The notes under the pieces were generated by a model. The model had not been told where the DNA came from. It worked only from the letters and a program-made list of their open reading frames with translations, and made no database searches. From Nocardia flavorosea NBRC 108225 (lineage in GTDB: Bacteria > Actinomycetota > Actinomycetes > Mycobacteriales > Mycobacteriaceae), in contig NZ_BDCG01000017.1 of NCBI RefSeq assembly GCF_001613385.1, positions 124,001-188,000 on the forward strand: a stretch of DNA of 64,000 nt, in the 5' to 3' direction. Both the position numbers and the translations under genes were made by a program. Positions 8,106 to 15,474 of this stretch are shown piece after piece. Position 1 is the stretch's first letter; every line of letters starts with the position of its first letter.

Positions 8106-9905
8106 TCAGGCCGGAAAACGCAAGCGCAGCATCATGTCGTGGTCCTCGTGGTCGAGGATGTGGCAGTGCCAGACGTACCCGCGTAGGTCGGTGGGGTTGT
8201 CGTGGCTGTTGTGCACCGGACGGCGGCCTGGGTGACGCCCGGGTCCGTGGCTGTTCCCCGATGAGAGGTCGAGCCGCGGGAATGCGGCGTCGGGATCGAA
8301 TCCCAGTTCCTCCGCCGTCGGGATGCGCACGATGATCCGGGTAACCGTTCCCCCGTCGGCCCGCACGATATCCTTCCACCCCTGCTCCCACGGGGGCACC
8401 GGAACCGGAGGGCCGGCGAGAAACCCGCCGGCCGGTGGCGTCCACCGGGTACCGACCGGCGGCTGTGGGTGGGCGGCCTGATATTCCAGCGTGCGGAGGG
8501 GGGTCCGGTCCAGCACTCGGAAGGTGACGAGGTGGATGTGAATGGGATGTGGGTCGGGGGTGATATTCACGATGTTCCATTGCTCGACCGTGCCCTGGCG
8601 CGGCATCTCGATATCGGGATCGGAATAGCGGAGATTGTTCAGCGTCATGATCGCCGGGGGTAGCCGCGTGACATCGTAGGGTTGACTGAGGGTGATGTTG
8701 CGGACAACCGTCGGTGTCAGTGGCGCGGGTATCACCGCGGGCTGCCGATACCCGCCGCGCAACCGCTCCGGCACCGGGCCGGTGAACCCACGCCGCGGTT
8801 CGGCGCGGAAACGGCAGAACACCGGCATCGCCACCTGTCCGATCAGGCGCGCCTGGAATACCGGCTGCTCGTCGTTGCAGAGCTCTACCGTCTCCCCCGG
8901 CGCCAGCCCGGAGAAATCGACCAGCAGATCGATCCGCTCCCCCGCCGCCAAGCGGAAGTTCTGCACCGGCACCGGCGCATCGAGCAGGCCGTGTTCGTTG
9001 CCGATCACCCAGAACCGCATCCGGTTGCCGAAGAACAGGTTCCAGGTGCTGAACGAGGAGGCGTTGATCGTCCGGAAACGGTAGAGCCCACGCGCGACCG
9101 GCAGTTCCGGCCAGACCTTCCCGTTCACCAGTCCGGTGTCGCCCGCGCCACCGCCCTCCCAGCTCCCTTCGGGTACCACTATCGTGGACCGCAGACTCTG
9201 CTGCCCATCGGGCCGGAAGATCTTCTCCTGCAGCACCAGTGGCATCTCGAACTCGCCGTACGGCAGGCCCGGCGGATTCCCTTGCTCCCCCGTATCGAAC
9301 TCGTCACGCAACAGGAGCATCCCGGCCAGGCCTGCGTAGACGTTGGCGCGGGTGACAGCCATCGGATGGTCGTGGTACCAGAGCGTCCCGGCGTCCTGCC
9401 GCAGCGGATAGTGGTGATCCACGCTCTGCCCCGGCATGACCAGTTGTTCCGGATGCCCGTGACTGTCCGGGGGTGTCACTCCGCCGTGCAGGTGCAGGGA
9501 GGCCGGAGGCACACTCCGGTAGCTTTCCTGTACGCCGTGCAGGCTGGTGTCCAGATCCGCTGCGAACGGATGCGCACCCAGAGTGTTGGCGAACCGTATG
9601 TGCAGTTGCTCATCGCGGTGGTGATCGATGGTCGGTCCGAGATAACTCTGCCCGTGATATCCGAATGCCGGCGCATCCGGCAGGTCCCGATGGAACCGAT
9701 GCCTCGTCGTCGCCGCGGCCAAGTCCAGCCGCTGCCCGCGCACCACCGGAATCCGCGGCATCTCGTCCACGAACTTCGCCAGCTCCGGTGAATGGAAAAG
9801 CAGCGGACTGCCGGACGGTTGCGCCGCCGCCCTGCCCGCGGCGAGTCCGCTCAGCGCACCCGCCGCCCCGCGCAGTACTGCGCGCCGCCCGATCGGCCTG
9901 TTCAT
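8106..9905 (-). CDS. Tat-exported multicopper oxidase
   Basis: 599 aa from the ATG complementary to 9903-9905; the frame stays open upstream but that part is not conserved. The N-terminus has a twin-arginine signal (GRRAVLRGAAGALSGLAAG). Copper motifs are complete: LHLHGG and LWYHDHP in domain 1, HPIHIHLVTF and HCHILDHEDHDMM at the end (type 1, 2 and 3 copper ligands). This is a CotA/CueO-like periplasmic or cell-wall oxidase of phenols, metals or bilirubin-like compounds. It converges with the MerR gene and has an inverted repeat just upstream. Confidence 0.92.
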   Translation of the reverse strand: MNRPIGRRAVLRGAAGALSGLAAGRAAAQPSGSPLLFHSPELAKFVDEMPRIPVVRGQRLDLAAATTRHRFHRDLPDAPAFGYHGQSYLGPTIDHHRDEQLHIRFANTLGAHPFAADLDTSLHGVQESYRSVPPASLHLHGGVTPPDSHGHPEQLVMPGQSVDHHYPLRQDAGTLWYHDHPMAVTRANVYAGLAGMLLLRDEFDTGEQGNPPGLPYGEFEMPLVLQEKIFRPDGQQSLRSTIVVPEGSWEGGGAGDTGLVNGKVWPELPVARGLYRFRTINASSFSTWNLFFGNRMRFWVIGNEHGLLDAPVPVQNFRLAAGERIDLLVDFSGLAPGETVELCNDEQPVFQARLIGQVAMPVFCRFRAEPRRGFTGPVPERLRGGYRQPAVIPAPLTPTVVRNITLSQPYDVTRLPPAIMTLNNLRYSDPDIEMPRQGTVEQWNIVNITPDPHPIHIHLVTFRVLDRTPLRTLEYQAAHPQPPVGTRWTPPAGGFLAGPPVPVPPWEQGWKDIVRADGGTVTRIIVRIPTAEELGFDPDAAFPRLDLSSGNSHGPGRHPGRRPVHNSHDNPTDLRGYVWHCHILDHEDHDMMLRLRFPA

Positions 9906-9935
9906 GGTCGTGCCTCCTGCTCGCACCGGGCGCTG

Positions 9936-9955
9936 ACCATACCATCGAGTATGGT
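9936..9955 (-). promoter_or_regulatory. Perfect inverted repeat upstream of the multicopper oxidase
   Basis: ACCATAC and GTATGGT are exact reverse complements with a 6-base spacer, 31 bases upstream of the oxidase start. The ACC...GGT edges resemble MerR-type metal-sensor operators, but the spacing differs from the CueR consensus. No -35 box fits convincingly. It is probably an operator for the oxidase gene. Confidence 0.5.
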
Positions 9956-9973
9956 GCGGTGCTCGCGGAATCG

Positions 9974-11026
9974 TCAGAAGGCGAGCCGGCAGAGCGTTTT
10001 CCCTGTGGTGAGTCCGGACAGCATCGCCGGCAGAGCTGTGCTCGCCGACTCGATCCCGTCGAACACGGTCTCCCGGTAGACCAACCGGCCGTCCGCGAGG
10101 TAGCGGCCCACTTCCCGGCGCATCGATTTCTCGAGGTGCAGGAACGACCCCGCGCGGAAACCACGCATTCGCAGCCCCTTCGACACCATCGTGAACAGGT
10201 TCGGCGGCCCCTGCGGCACGGCGCCGTCGTAACCGGAGACAGCACCGCACAGCGCGATCCGGCCGGACGGACGGAGGATGTCCAAGGCGGCGGTCAGGTG
10301 GTCACCGCCGACATTGTCGAAATAGGCGTCGATACCGCCGGGCGCCAGCGCTGCCAGCGATTCCGGTAGCGGGCCGTCGTGGTAATCGAACGCGGGGATG
10401 CCGAGTTCGTCGCACAGGAACGCAACCTTTGCGGGGCTTCCGGCAGACCCGATCACGGTGGCGCCGCGGATCTTCGCGAGTTGCGCGGCCAGCACGCCGA
10501 CAGCCCCCGCGGCGGACGACACCCACAGAGTGTCGTCCGCATCGAGATCCAGGATTTCGAACAATCCGACGTAGGCGGTGAGCCCGGCACTGCCGAGGGG
10601 ACCGAGAAACCACTGGGGCGGTAGGTCTCCGGCATCGATCCGGGACGCTGCACCGTAGCCTCCGATGGTCTGCGTTCGAGCGCCGACCAGCGCATACTCC
10701 CGGTAACCGAGGGTATGCGACACCAAGTCACCGACCGCGAAATCCGGGCACCGGGATTCGATCACGGTGCCGAGGGCGAGCCCGGACAGCTCGTCGCCGG
10801 GGCGTAGAGGTGGGAGATACCCGTTCGGAGTTGTTTCGGCCAGCCGGATCCGAATCGACGGGTCGATCGACAACCAGGTGTTGCGCACCAGCGCCTCGCC
10901 CGGGCCCGGTTCCGGAATCGGCGCCTCGGCCAGCTCGAGGTCGGCGGCCAGTAGCTTCCCGGACGGCCGGCGGGCCATCCGCACGTGACGATTCAACGGC
11001 GTGTCCTTCACTACGATCCTCGGCAT
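9974..11026 (-). CDS. NADP-dependent MDR-superfamily oxidoreductase (zinc-independent)
   Basis: 350 aa. The N-terminal GroES-like domain contains the family-typical NTWLSIDPSIRIRL; the nucleotide-binding domain has AAGAVGVLAAQLAKIRG near residue 170. No zinc-ligand cysteines are seen. It resembles the CurA/leukotriene B4 dehydrogenase group that reduces enones. It lies 3 bases after the two SnoaL-like genes and is probably cotranscribed with them from the promoter near 11.8 kb. Confidence 0.85.
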   Translation of the reverse strand: MPRIVVKDTPLNRHVRMARRPSGKLLAADLELAEAPIPEPGPGEALVRNTWLSIDPSIRIRLAETTPNGYLPPLRPGDELSGLALGTVIESRCPDFAVGDLVSHTLGYREYALVGARTQTIGGYGAASRIDAGDLPPQWFLGPLGSAGLTAYVGLFEILDLDADDTLWVSSAAGAVGVLAAQLAKIRGATVIGSAGSPAKVAFLCDELGIPAFDYHDGPLPESLAALAPGGIDAYFDNVGGDHLTAALDILRPSGRIALCGAVSGYDGAVPQGPPNLFTMVSKGLRMRGFRAGSFLHLEKSMRREVGRYLADGRLVYRETVFDGIESASTALPAMLSGLTTGKTLCRLAF

Positions 11027-11029
11027 GCT

Positions 11030-11401
11030 TCAGCGCACGAACGCGATCTCGGGGGTCCGGGCGATGAGCAGGCGGCGCACCGCGCCGGTTGCGTCGAGTT
11101 GCGCGGTTGCATTGAAGGACGCCTCGAACACGCCGTCGCGGGTGGTGCGACCGACGACCATCTCGTATTCGCCGGCCACGGTGCCGATATCGATGTGGTG
11201 GATCAGCGTGCTCTTTTCACGTTGCGCCAGATAGGCAACCAATCCCGCTCGGTCGCCGACGAATTCGGCACTTTGGCCGCCACCTTTGGAGAACTGCACG
11301 GACATGGTGAAATCGGCGGCGATCATGCCGAGCACCCGGTCCGGGTCGTCGGAGTCCATATAGCCGAACCACCGGGTGAGTACGGGTACCGCCGTCGTCA
11401 T
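11030..11401 (-). CDS. SnoaL/NTF2-like protein (second of a tandem pair)
   Basis: 123 aa; start ATG complementary to 11399-11401 overlaps the upstream gene's stop by 4 bases (ATGA). The cone-shaped NTF2 fold is indicated by RWFGYMDSDDPDRVLGMIAADF followed by alternating beta strands ending in LDATGAVRRLLIARTPEI. Members are small isomerases, cyclases or dehydratases, or scaffolds. Function in this pathway is unknown; pairing with a second NTF2-like gene suggests a heterodimer. Confidence 0.75.
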   Translation of the reverse strand: MTTAVPVLTRWFGYMDSDDPDRVLGMIAADFTMSVQFSKGGGQSAEFVGDRAGLVAYLAQREKSTLIHHIDIGTVAGEYEMVVGRTTRDGVFEASFNATAQLDATGAVRRLLIARTPEIAFVR

Positions 11402-11781
11402 GCCCGCGCCCCTTCGGTCGAGGACTGTGCCGGTATGAGCGCGAAATCCGCGCTGAACGAGACTTGATACCGGTCGATGAGGCCGTCGGCGCCGATATGC
11501 ATGGCGGCGACGAACCAGCCGGTGGTCACGGAATCGTTCTCGGTGACCGCACCGTGGGCGAACTGCATATCGCCGTCGACGGCCACCCGGAGCATCCGGT
11601 GTTTGCGGTTCACCTTCGGCCTGCCGCTCAGGTAGTCGAACATGGCCGCACGACCGCGGCCCTGGTTGGCTCCTGTCGGCAGTATCATCGCGAACTCGAC
11701 ATCCTCGGCCAGCATGGCCGTCGCCTCCCGCAGTCTGCCGCTGTCGACCGTCGCGTAGTAGTCCTCGATCACGTGGGTCAT
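11398..11781 (-). CDS. SnoaL/NTF2-like protein (first of a tandem pair)
   Basis: 127 aa; begins THVIEDYYATVDSGRLREATAMLAEDV, a typical SnoaL-like opening, and ends with LIDRYQVSFSADF. The start codon lies at the edge of the operator-like element, and the predicted -10 box (CTAAGT on the minus strand, 11789-11794) places transcription start at about the ATG itself. No ribosome-binding site precedes it, so translation is probably leaderless. It heads the SnoaL/SnoaL/MDR unit, divergent from the acyl-CoA dehydrogenase. Confidence 0.75.
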   Translation of the reverse strand: MTHVIEDYYATVDSGRLREATAMLAEDVEFAMILPTGANQGRGRAAMFDYLSGRPKVNRKHRMLRVAVDGDMQFAHGAVTENDSVTTGWFVAAMHIGADGLIDRYQVSFSADFALIPAQSSTEGARA

Positions 11782-11798
11782 GAAATGAACTTAGTTCA
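11781..11798 (-). promoter_or_regulatory. Operator-like element (copy D) inside the SnoaL-pair promoter
   Basis: TGAAATGAACTTAGTTCA differs from the 18-mer at 13075 and 31200 at four positions and keeps both TGAA and AGTTCA ends. On the minus strand a -35 TCGACA (11812-11817), 17-base spacer and -10 CTAAGT (11789-11794) overlap it. A protein bound here would block the promoter. Confidence 0.5.
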
Positions 11799-11845
11799 GC
11801 CAACCTCTTCTTGTCGAGAGGTTCAGCCGCTAGGGTCAGCATTAT

Positions 11846-11863
11846 CGAATTGAACTCAACTCA
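11846..11863 (+). promoter_or_regulatory. Operator-like element (copy E) upstream of the acyl-CoA dehydrogenase
   Basis: CGAATTGAACTCAACTCA matches the 18-mer at 12 of 18 positions and directly follows CATTAT (11840-11845), a possible -10 box. It is weaker than the copies at 13075 and 31200. It sits 10 bases before the gene's start codon. Confidence 0.35.
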
Positions 11864-11873
11864 AGGGGAGATT

Positions 11874-13016
11874 ATGCCTCCGACCTCGGCAGCACCCGCC
11901 GAACACCCCTGGCCGGGCTCGGAACCGCCGGGATTGTCCCCCGATCCCGAACAGGTTCAACTGCGCGAATCGCTGCGGGGACTGCTCGGAAAGTACAGCA
12001 ATATCGACCACGTCCGGGCAATCGCGGACACCGGCCTCGGCTACTCACCGCAACTGTGGCGGATGCTCGTCGACGAGATGTCGGTGACCGGCCTGGCCGT
12101 ACCGGAACAGCACGGCGGCCTCGGCTACGGAACGGCCGAGCTGGCGGTCGTCCTCGAAGAATGCGGCCGGGCGCTGGTCTGCGAACCCGTCTACAGCTCG
12201 GCAGTCCTCGGCACACACGCACTGCTGACGGCACCGGAAGCCGAAGGCAATCCACTTCCGGAGGTTCTCGCCGGGAACCTCGTCGCCACGATGAGTTCGC
12301 TCGATCCGGCCACCGACGATCTGCGGGCGACGCCGAGTCCGCACGGATGGCGGATCGACGGCACGGTCACCCACCTCACCGGCGGGCGCAGCGCCGATAT
12401 CGTCATCGCCTCGGCAGAAACGGCCGGCGGCCCGAGACTGTTCGCGCTGCAACCATCGAATGATGCAGTGCGCACGGACCTACGTGTACTCGACCCCACC
12501 AGGCGACAAGCCGATCTGACCGTGCGCGACTGCCCGGCCGTGGCACTCACCGCACCCGACGCCACCCCGGCGGCGCGCTCCCGGTTGCGCGATCTGGCGA
12601 CGCTCGCCCTCGCCTGCGAGAACACCGGAATCATCGAACGCCTGCTGGAAATGACCGTGGAGTACGCCGCTACCCGGCACCAGTTCGGCCGGGCCATCGG
12701 CTCGTTCCAGGCGATCAAACACCGGCTGGCCGATCTGCTGGTCTCACTGGAACGCGCGCGGTCGGCATCGCGGTATGCGGCAGCACTCTATGCCGAGGAC
12801 CCTCATTCGGCCCGCTTGGCCGTCGCGGTGGCCGGTGCGGTATGCACCGACGCTGCTGTTCACGCGGCGGCCGAGGCTGTGCAGCTACACGGCGGAGTGG
12901 GGTTCACCTGGGAACATCCCGCGCACTCCTATCTTCGCCGGGTATTGGGAAACGAAGCGGCACAGGGCGATGCGCGCACACACCGCACCCGTGTCGCCGC
13001 ACTGATCGGCGTGTGA
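11874..13016 (+). CDS. Acyl-CoA dehydrogenase (FadE-like, alpha-subunit-like short form)
   Basis: 380 aa; ATG 11874 with AAGGGGAG upstream. The helical N-terminal domain contains LAVPEQHGGLGYGTAELAVV. The C-terminal part contains YAATRHQFGRAIGSFQAIKHRLADL and AVQLHGGVGFTWEHPAHSYLRR, standard ACAD signatures for FAD and electron-transfer contacts. The middle beta domain is degenerate. Such proteins often pair with a second FadE to form an alpha2beta2 enzyme, as in steroid degradation; the FadE at 15.5 kb is a candidate partner. Confidence 0.85.
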   Translation: MPPTSAAPAEHPWPGSEPPGLSPDPEQVQLRESLRGLLGKYSNIDHVRAIADTGLGYSPQLWRMLVDEMSVTGLAVPEQHGGLGYGTAELAVVLEECGRALVCEPVYSSAVLGTHALLTAPEAEGNPLPEVLAGNLVATMSSLDPATDDLRATPSPHGWRIDGTVTHLTGGRSADIVIASAETAGGPRLFALQPSNDAVRTDLRVLDPTRRQADLTVRDCPAVALTAPDATPAARSRLRDLATLALACENTGIIERLLEMTVEYAATRHQFGRAIGSFQAIKHRLADLLVSLERARSASRYAAALYAEDPHSARLAVAVAGAVCTDAAVHAAAEAVQLHGGVGFTWEHPAHSYLRRVLGNEAAQGDARTHRTRVAALIGV

Positions 13017-13045
13017 CCAGCCGCGACGTTCGCCGGAAATCCGTA

Positions 13046-13074
13046 TTGACGCGCTTCGCGCCGTCGAGTACAAC
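13046..13074 (+). promoter_or_regulatory. Promoter of the ten-gene catabolic operon
   Basis: TTGACG (-35, 13046-13051), 17-base spacer, TACAAC (-10, 13069-13074). This is the best housekeeping-type promoter in the window and ends exactly where operator copy A begins. The crotonase start lies 43 bases downstream. Confidence 0.6.
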
Positions 13075-13093
13075 TGAAGTGAATCCAGTTCAG
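13074..13093 (+). promoter_or_regulatory. Operator-like palindrome (copy A)
   Basis: A 20-base imperfect palindrome with CTGAA and TTCAG ends. Its core TGAAGTGAATCCAGTTCA (13075-13092) is identical to 31200-31217. It begins at the last base of the -10 box of the operon promoter, a position expected for a repressor. Confidence 0.65.
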
Positions 13094-13117
13094 GAAATGA
13101 TCCCGAAAGAGGCTCCG

Positions 13118-13906
13118 ATGATCGACACCGACCACATCGTCCTGGAAAAAGACGGCGATATCGCGCGCGTCTGGCTCAACCGCCCGCACAAGAAGAACGC
13201 AGTGACGGTGGAACTGCTGCACCGGCTCGACGAGATCATCGTCGAGGTGGACAACGATCCCGAGCTGAAGGTGCTGGTACTGCGGGGGCGCAACAACACC
13301 TTCTGCTCCGGCTTCGACCTCGACGAACTGCGCGAGAACTACGTCGGCAAAACCAATGCCATGGACGTCGCGGTGCTCTCCGCGAAGGTCTGCGACCGGC
13401 TGTACTCGATGAACACTCCGTCGGTCGCGGTACTCGAAGGCCACGTCACCGCGGGCGGGTTCGAGCTCATGATCTCCTGCGATTTCGCGGTCGCCGCCGA
13501 GGACGCCAAGATCGGCGACTTCCACATCCGGCGGGCCCTGTTCGGCGGGGCCGGCCCGATCTACCGGCTCCCCCGGATGATCGGTATCCGCAAGACCAAG
13601 GAGCTGATGCTCACCGGCAAGCTGCTGAACGGCCGCGAGGCCGCCGACTTCGACCTGATCAATGCCTGCGCCCCCGCCGCGGAACTGGATCAGCTCGTCG
13701 CCGATTTCATCGCTCCGATCGTGGACAAGAGCCCGTTCGCCATGAAGCTCACCAAGATGACCATCGATCGGGGTCTGGATGCCGATATCCAATCGCTGAT
13801 GGTGATGGAACACCTCGCCGTCGGCAATGCCCTGCAGTCCGAGGACGCGCGCGAAGGCGTGAACGCCTTCCTGGAAAAGCGGGAACCGAAGTGGGTCGGG
13901 CGCTGA
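13118..13906 (+). CDS. Enoyl-CoA hydratase/isomerase (crotonase) family protein
   Basis: 262 aa; ATG 13118 with GAAAGAGG upstream (an in-frame ATG at 13097 is less well placed). Crotonase features: LNRPHKKNAVT, FCSGFDLDEL, and GHVTAGGFELMISCDFAVAAEDAKIG. The first catalytic Glu seems present (GGFEL), but the second, normally in a PE motif, is replaced in DFHIRRALFGG. Hydratase activity is therefore doubtful and isomerase, hydrolase or C-C lyase chemistry is possible. First gene of the large operon, just after operator copy A. Confidence 0.85.
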   Translation: MIDTDHIVLEKDGDIARVWLNRPHKKNAVTVELLHRLDEIIVEVDNDPELKVLVLRGRNNTFCSGFDLDELRENYVGKTNAMDVAVLSAKVCDRLYSMNTPSVAVLEGHVTAGGFELMISCDFAVAAEDAKIGDFHIRRALFGGAGPIYRLPRMIGIRKTKELMLTGKLLNGREAADFDLINACAPAAELDQLVADFIAPIVDKSPFAMKLTKMTIDRGLDADIQSLMVMEHLAVGNALQSEDAREGVNAFLEKREPKWVGR

Positions 13907-13941
13907 ATTCCGGATAGCAGTCACAAATCGGAAGGGACGAC

Positions 13942-14316
13942 ATGGGCGAGCAGGTGAAACCGGTACTGGAAGGCAGTAGGTGCGCGGTATGCGGCACGGT
14001 GGGTTATCCGGCGAGCGCGCATTGCGCGCGCTGCGCCGCGCCGACCGCCGAACCGCTGACGCTGAGCACCGAAGGCGTGGTGTGGGCGCATACCGTGCAA
14101 CGGTTCGCACCGAAAGCGCCGCCGTATGTCGTTCCCGCCGAAGGCTTCACGCCCTACGCGGTCGGCTATGTCGAACTGCCCGAGGGAATCCGGGTCGAGG
14201 CGATCCTCGACTGCGACGATTTCGCCGATCTGGACCGGGCACCGGTACGCCTCGTCGCGGTAGCGCCGGTGCCGCGGTTCGCCACCACACACCGTCAGCA
14301 GAGCGAGGTCCGGTGA
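13942..14316 (+). CDS. DUF35 OB-fold protein with rubredoxin-like zinc ribbon
   Basis: 124 aa. Four cysteines in two pairs (C14, C17, C28, C31: RCAVCG and HCARC) form the zinc ribbon. The rest is an OB-fold with VVWAHTVQRFAPKAPPYVVP and YAVGYVELPEG, which in this family often binds acyl-CoA. DUF35 proteins act as obligate partners of thiolase-like Ltp aldolases in steroid side-chain degradation. The next gene, overlapping by 3 bases, is such a thiolase-like protein, so the two probably form a complex. Confidence 0.85.
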   Translation: MGEQVKPVLEGSRCAVCGTVGYPASAHCARCAAPTAEPLTLSTEGVVWAHTVQRFAPKAPPYVVPAEGFTPYAVGYVELPEGIRVEAILDCDDFADLDRAPVRLVAVAPVPRFATTHRQQSEVR

Positions 14317-15464
14317 CCCAGCAGGTTTCGATCATCGGCAGCGGGTTGTCCCGCTTCGGCCGGCAGCCCGGGGTCACCGGGCGGCAACTCGCCGTCCAGG
14401 CGATCGGCAATGCGCTAGCGGACGCCGGGCTGACCTGGCCCGATATCCAGGTTGCCTACGGCGGCAGCGACGGGTCCGGATTGGCGGACACCCTGGTGGC
14501 CGAACTCGGTTTCACCGGAATCCCGTTCACCAATGTCAAGAACGGCTGCGCCACGGGTGGCAGCGCATTGTTCTCCGCGGTCAACGCGATCCGCTCCGGC
14601 GCCGCGGAGATCGCTCTCGCCGTCGGTTTCGACAAGCACCCGCGGGGCGCGTTCGACCCCGTCCCCGCCGATTGGGGTCTGCCCGAGGGCTACGGGTCGG
14701 CCGGGCTCATGGTGACGACACAATTTTTCGGCGCCAAGATCGGCCGCTATATGCGCGAGCACGGTATCTCCGAGGCGACGCTGGCCATGGTCGCCGAGAA
14801 GGCCTACCGCAACGGCAGTCGCAATCCGAATGCCTGGCGCCGCGATCCGATCTCGGCGGAGCAGATCCTCTCGGCCGAGATGGTCAACGATCCGCTCACC
14901 AAGTTGATGTTCTGCTCTCCTGGTGAGGGCGGCGCGGCTGTGGTGGTCGCAAGTTCGGCGGCGGTCCGCCGCCTCGGCGGCCGGCCGGTCCGGCTGCGGG
15001 CCATCAGCCATCGCACCCGGCGGTTCGGCTCCTTCGAGGTGTTCAGTCCGGCTGTCCAGGGCACCGGTGAACCGACCAGTGTCAGCGCGGATGCCGCCTC
15101 GGCGGTGTTCGAACAGGCCGGTATCGGACCGGCGGAGATCGGTGTCGCGCAACTCCAGGACACCGAGAGCGGTGCGGAGATCATGCATATGGCCGAATGC
15201 GGGTTCTGTGTTCCCGGGGAACAAGAGGAGGTGATCGCGGCGGGCGCCACCGAGATCGACGGCCGGCTGCCGATCAATACCGACGGCGGATGTATTGCCA
15301 ATGGCGAACCCATCGGTGCCTCGGGGCTGCGGCAGGTGCACGAGATCGTGACCCAGCTGCGTGGTGAAGCCGGCGATCGGCAGGTACCGGGCGCGCCGAA
15401 AACCGGTTTCACCCATGTGTACGGTGCCCCCGGAATCAGCGCCTGTACGGTTCTGTCGGTCTGA
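14313..15464 (+). CDS. Thiolase-like lipid-transfer protein (Ltp/SCP-x type), probable aldolase subunit
   Basis: 383 aa, GTG start overlapping the DUF35 stop (GTGA). The thiolase fold is evident: KNGCATGGSALFSAVNAI with the usual nucleophile-position Cys, GEGGAAVVVAS, and a C-terminal APGISACTVLS. The catalytic histidine motif GHPxGxSG reads NGEPIGASG here, so that histidine is absent. This pattern is typical of the Ltp group that pairs with DUF35 proteins and performs retro-aldol cleavage instead of thiolysis. It probably cleaves a beta-hydroxyacyl-CoA in this pathway (inference). Confidence 0.85.
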   Translation: MTQQVSIIGSGLSRFGRQPGVTGRQLAVQAIGNALADAGLTWPDIQVAYGGSDGSGLADTLVAELGFTGIPFTNVKNGCATGGSALFSAVNAIRSGAAEIALAVGFDKHPRGAFDPVPADWGLPEGYGSAGLMVTTQFFGAKIGRYMREHGISEATLAMVAEKAYRNGSRNPNAWRRDPISAEQILSAEMVNDPLTKLMFCSPGEGGAAVVVASSAAVRRLGGRPVRLRAISHRTRRFGSFEVFSPAVQGTGEPTSVSADAASAVFEQAGIGPAEIGVAQLQDTESGAEIMHMAECGFCVPGEQEEVIAAGATEIDGRLPINTDGGCIANGEPIGASGLRQVHEIVTQLRGEAGDRQVPGAPKTGFTHVYGAPGISACTVLSV

Positions 15465-15474
15465 GGTGGACACA

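Noticed and set aside
11781-11863. Possible KstR-type sites of a cholesterol regulon
   Set aside because: Half-sites and spacing differ from the AACNNGTT-type KstR core and from the KstR2 motif; no steroid ring-degradation genes are seen.
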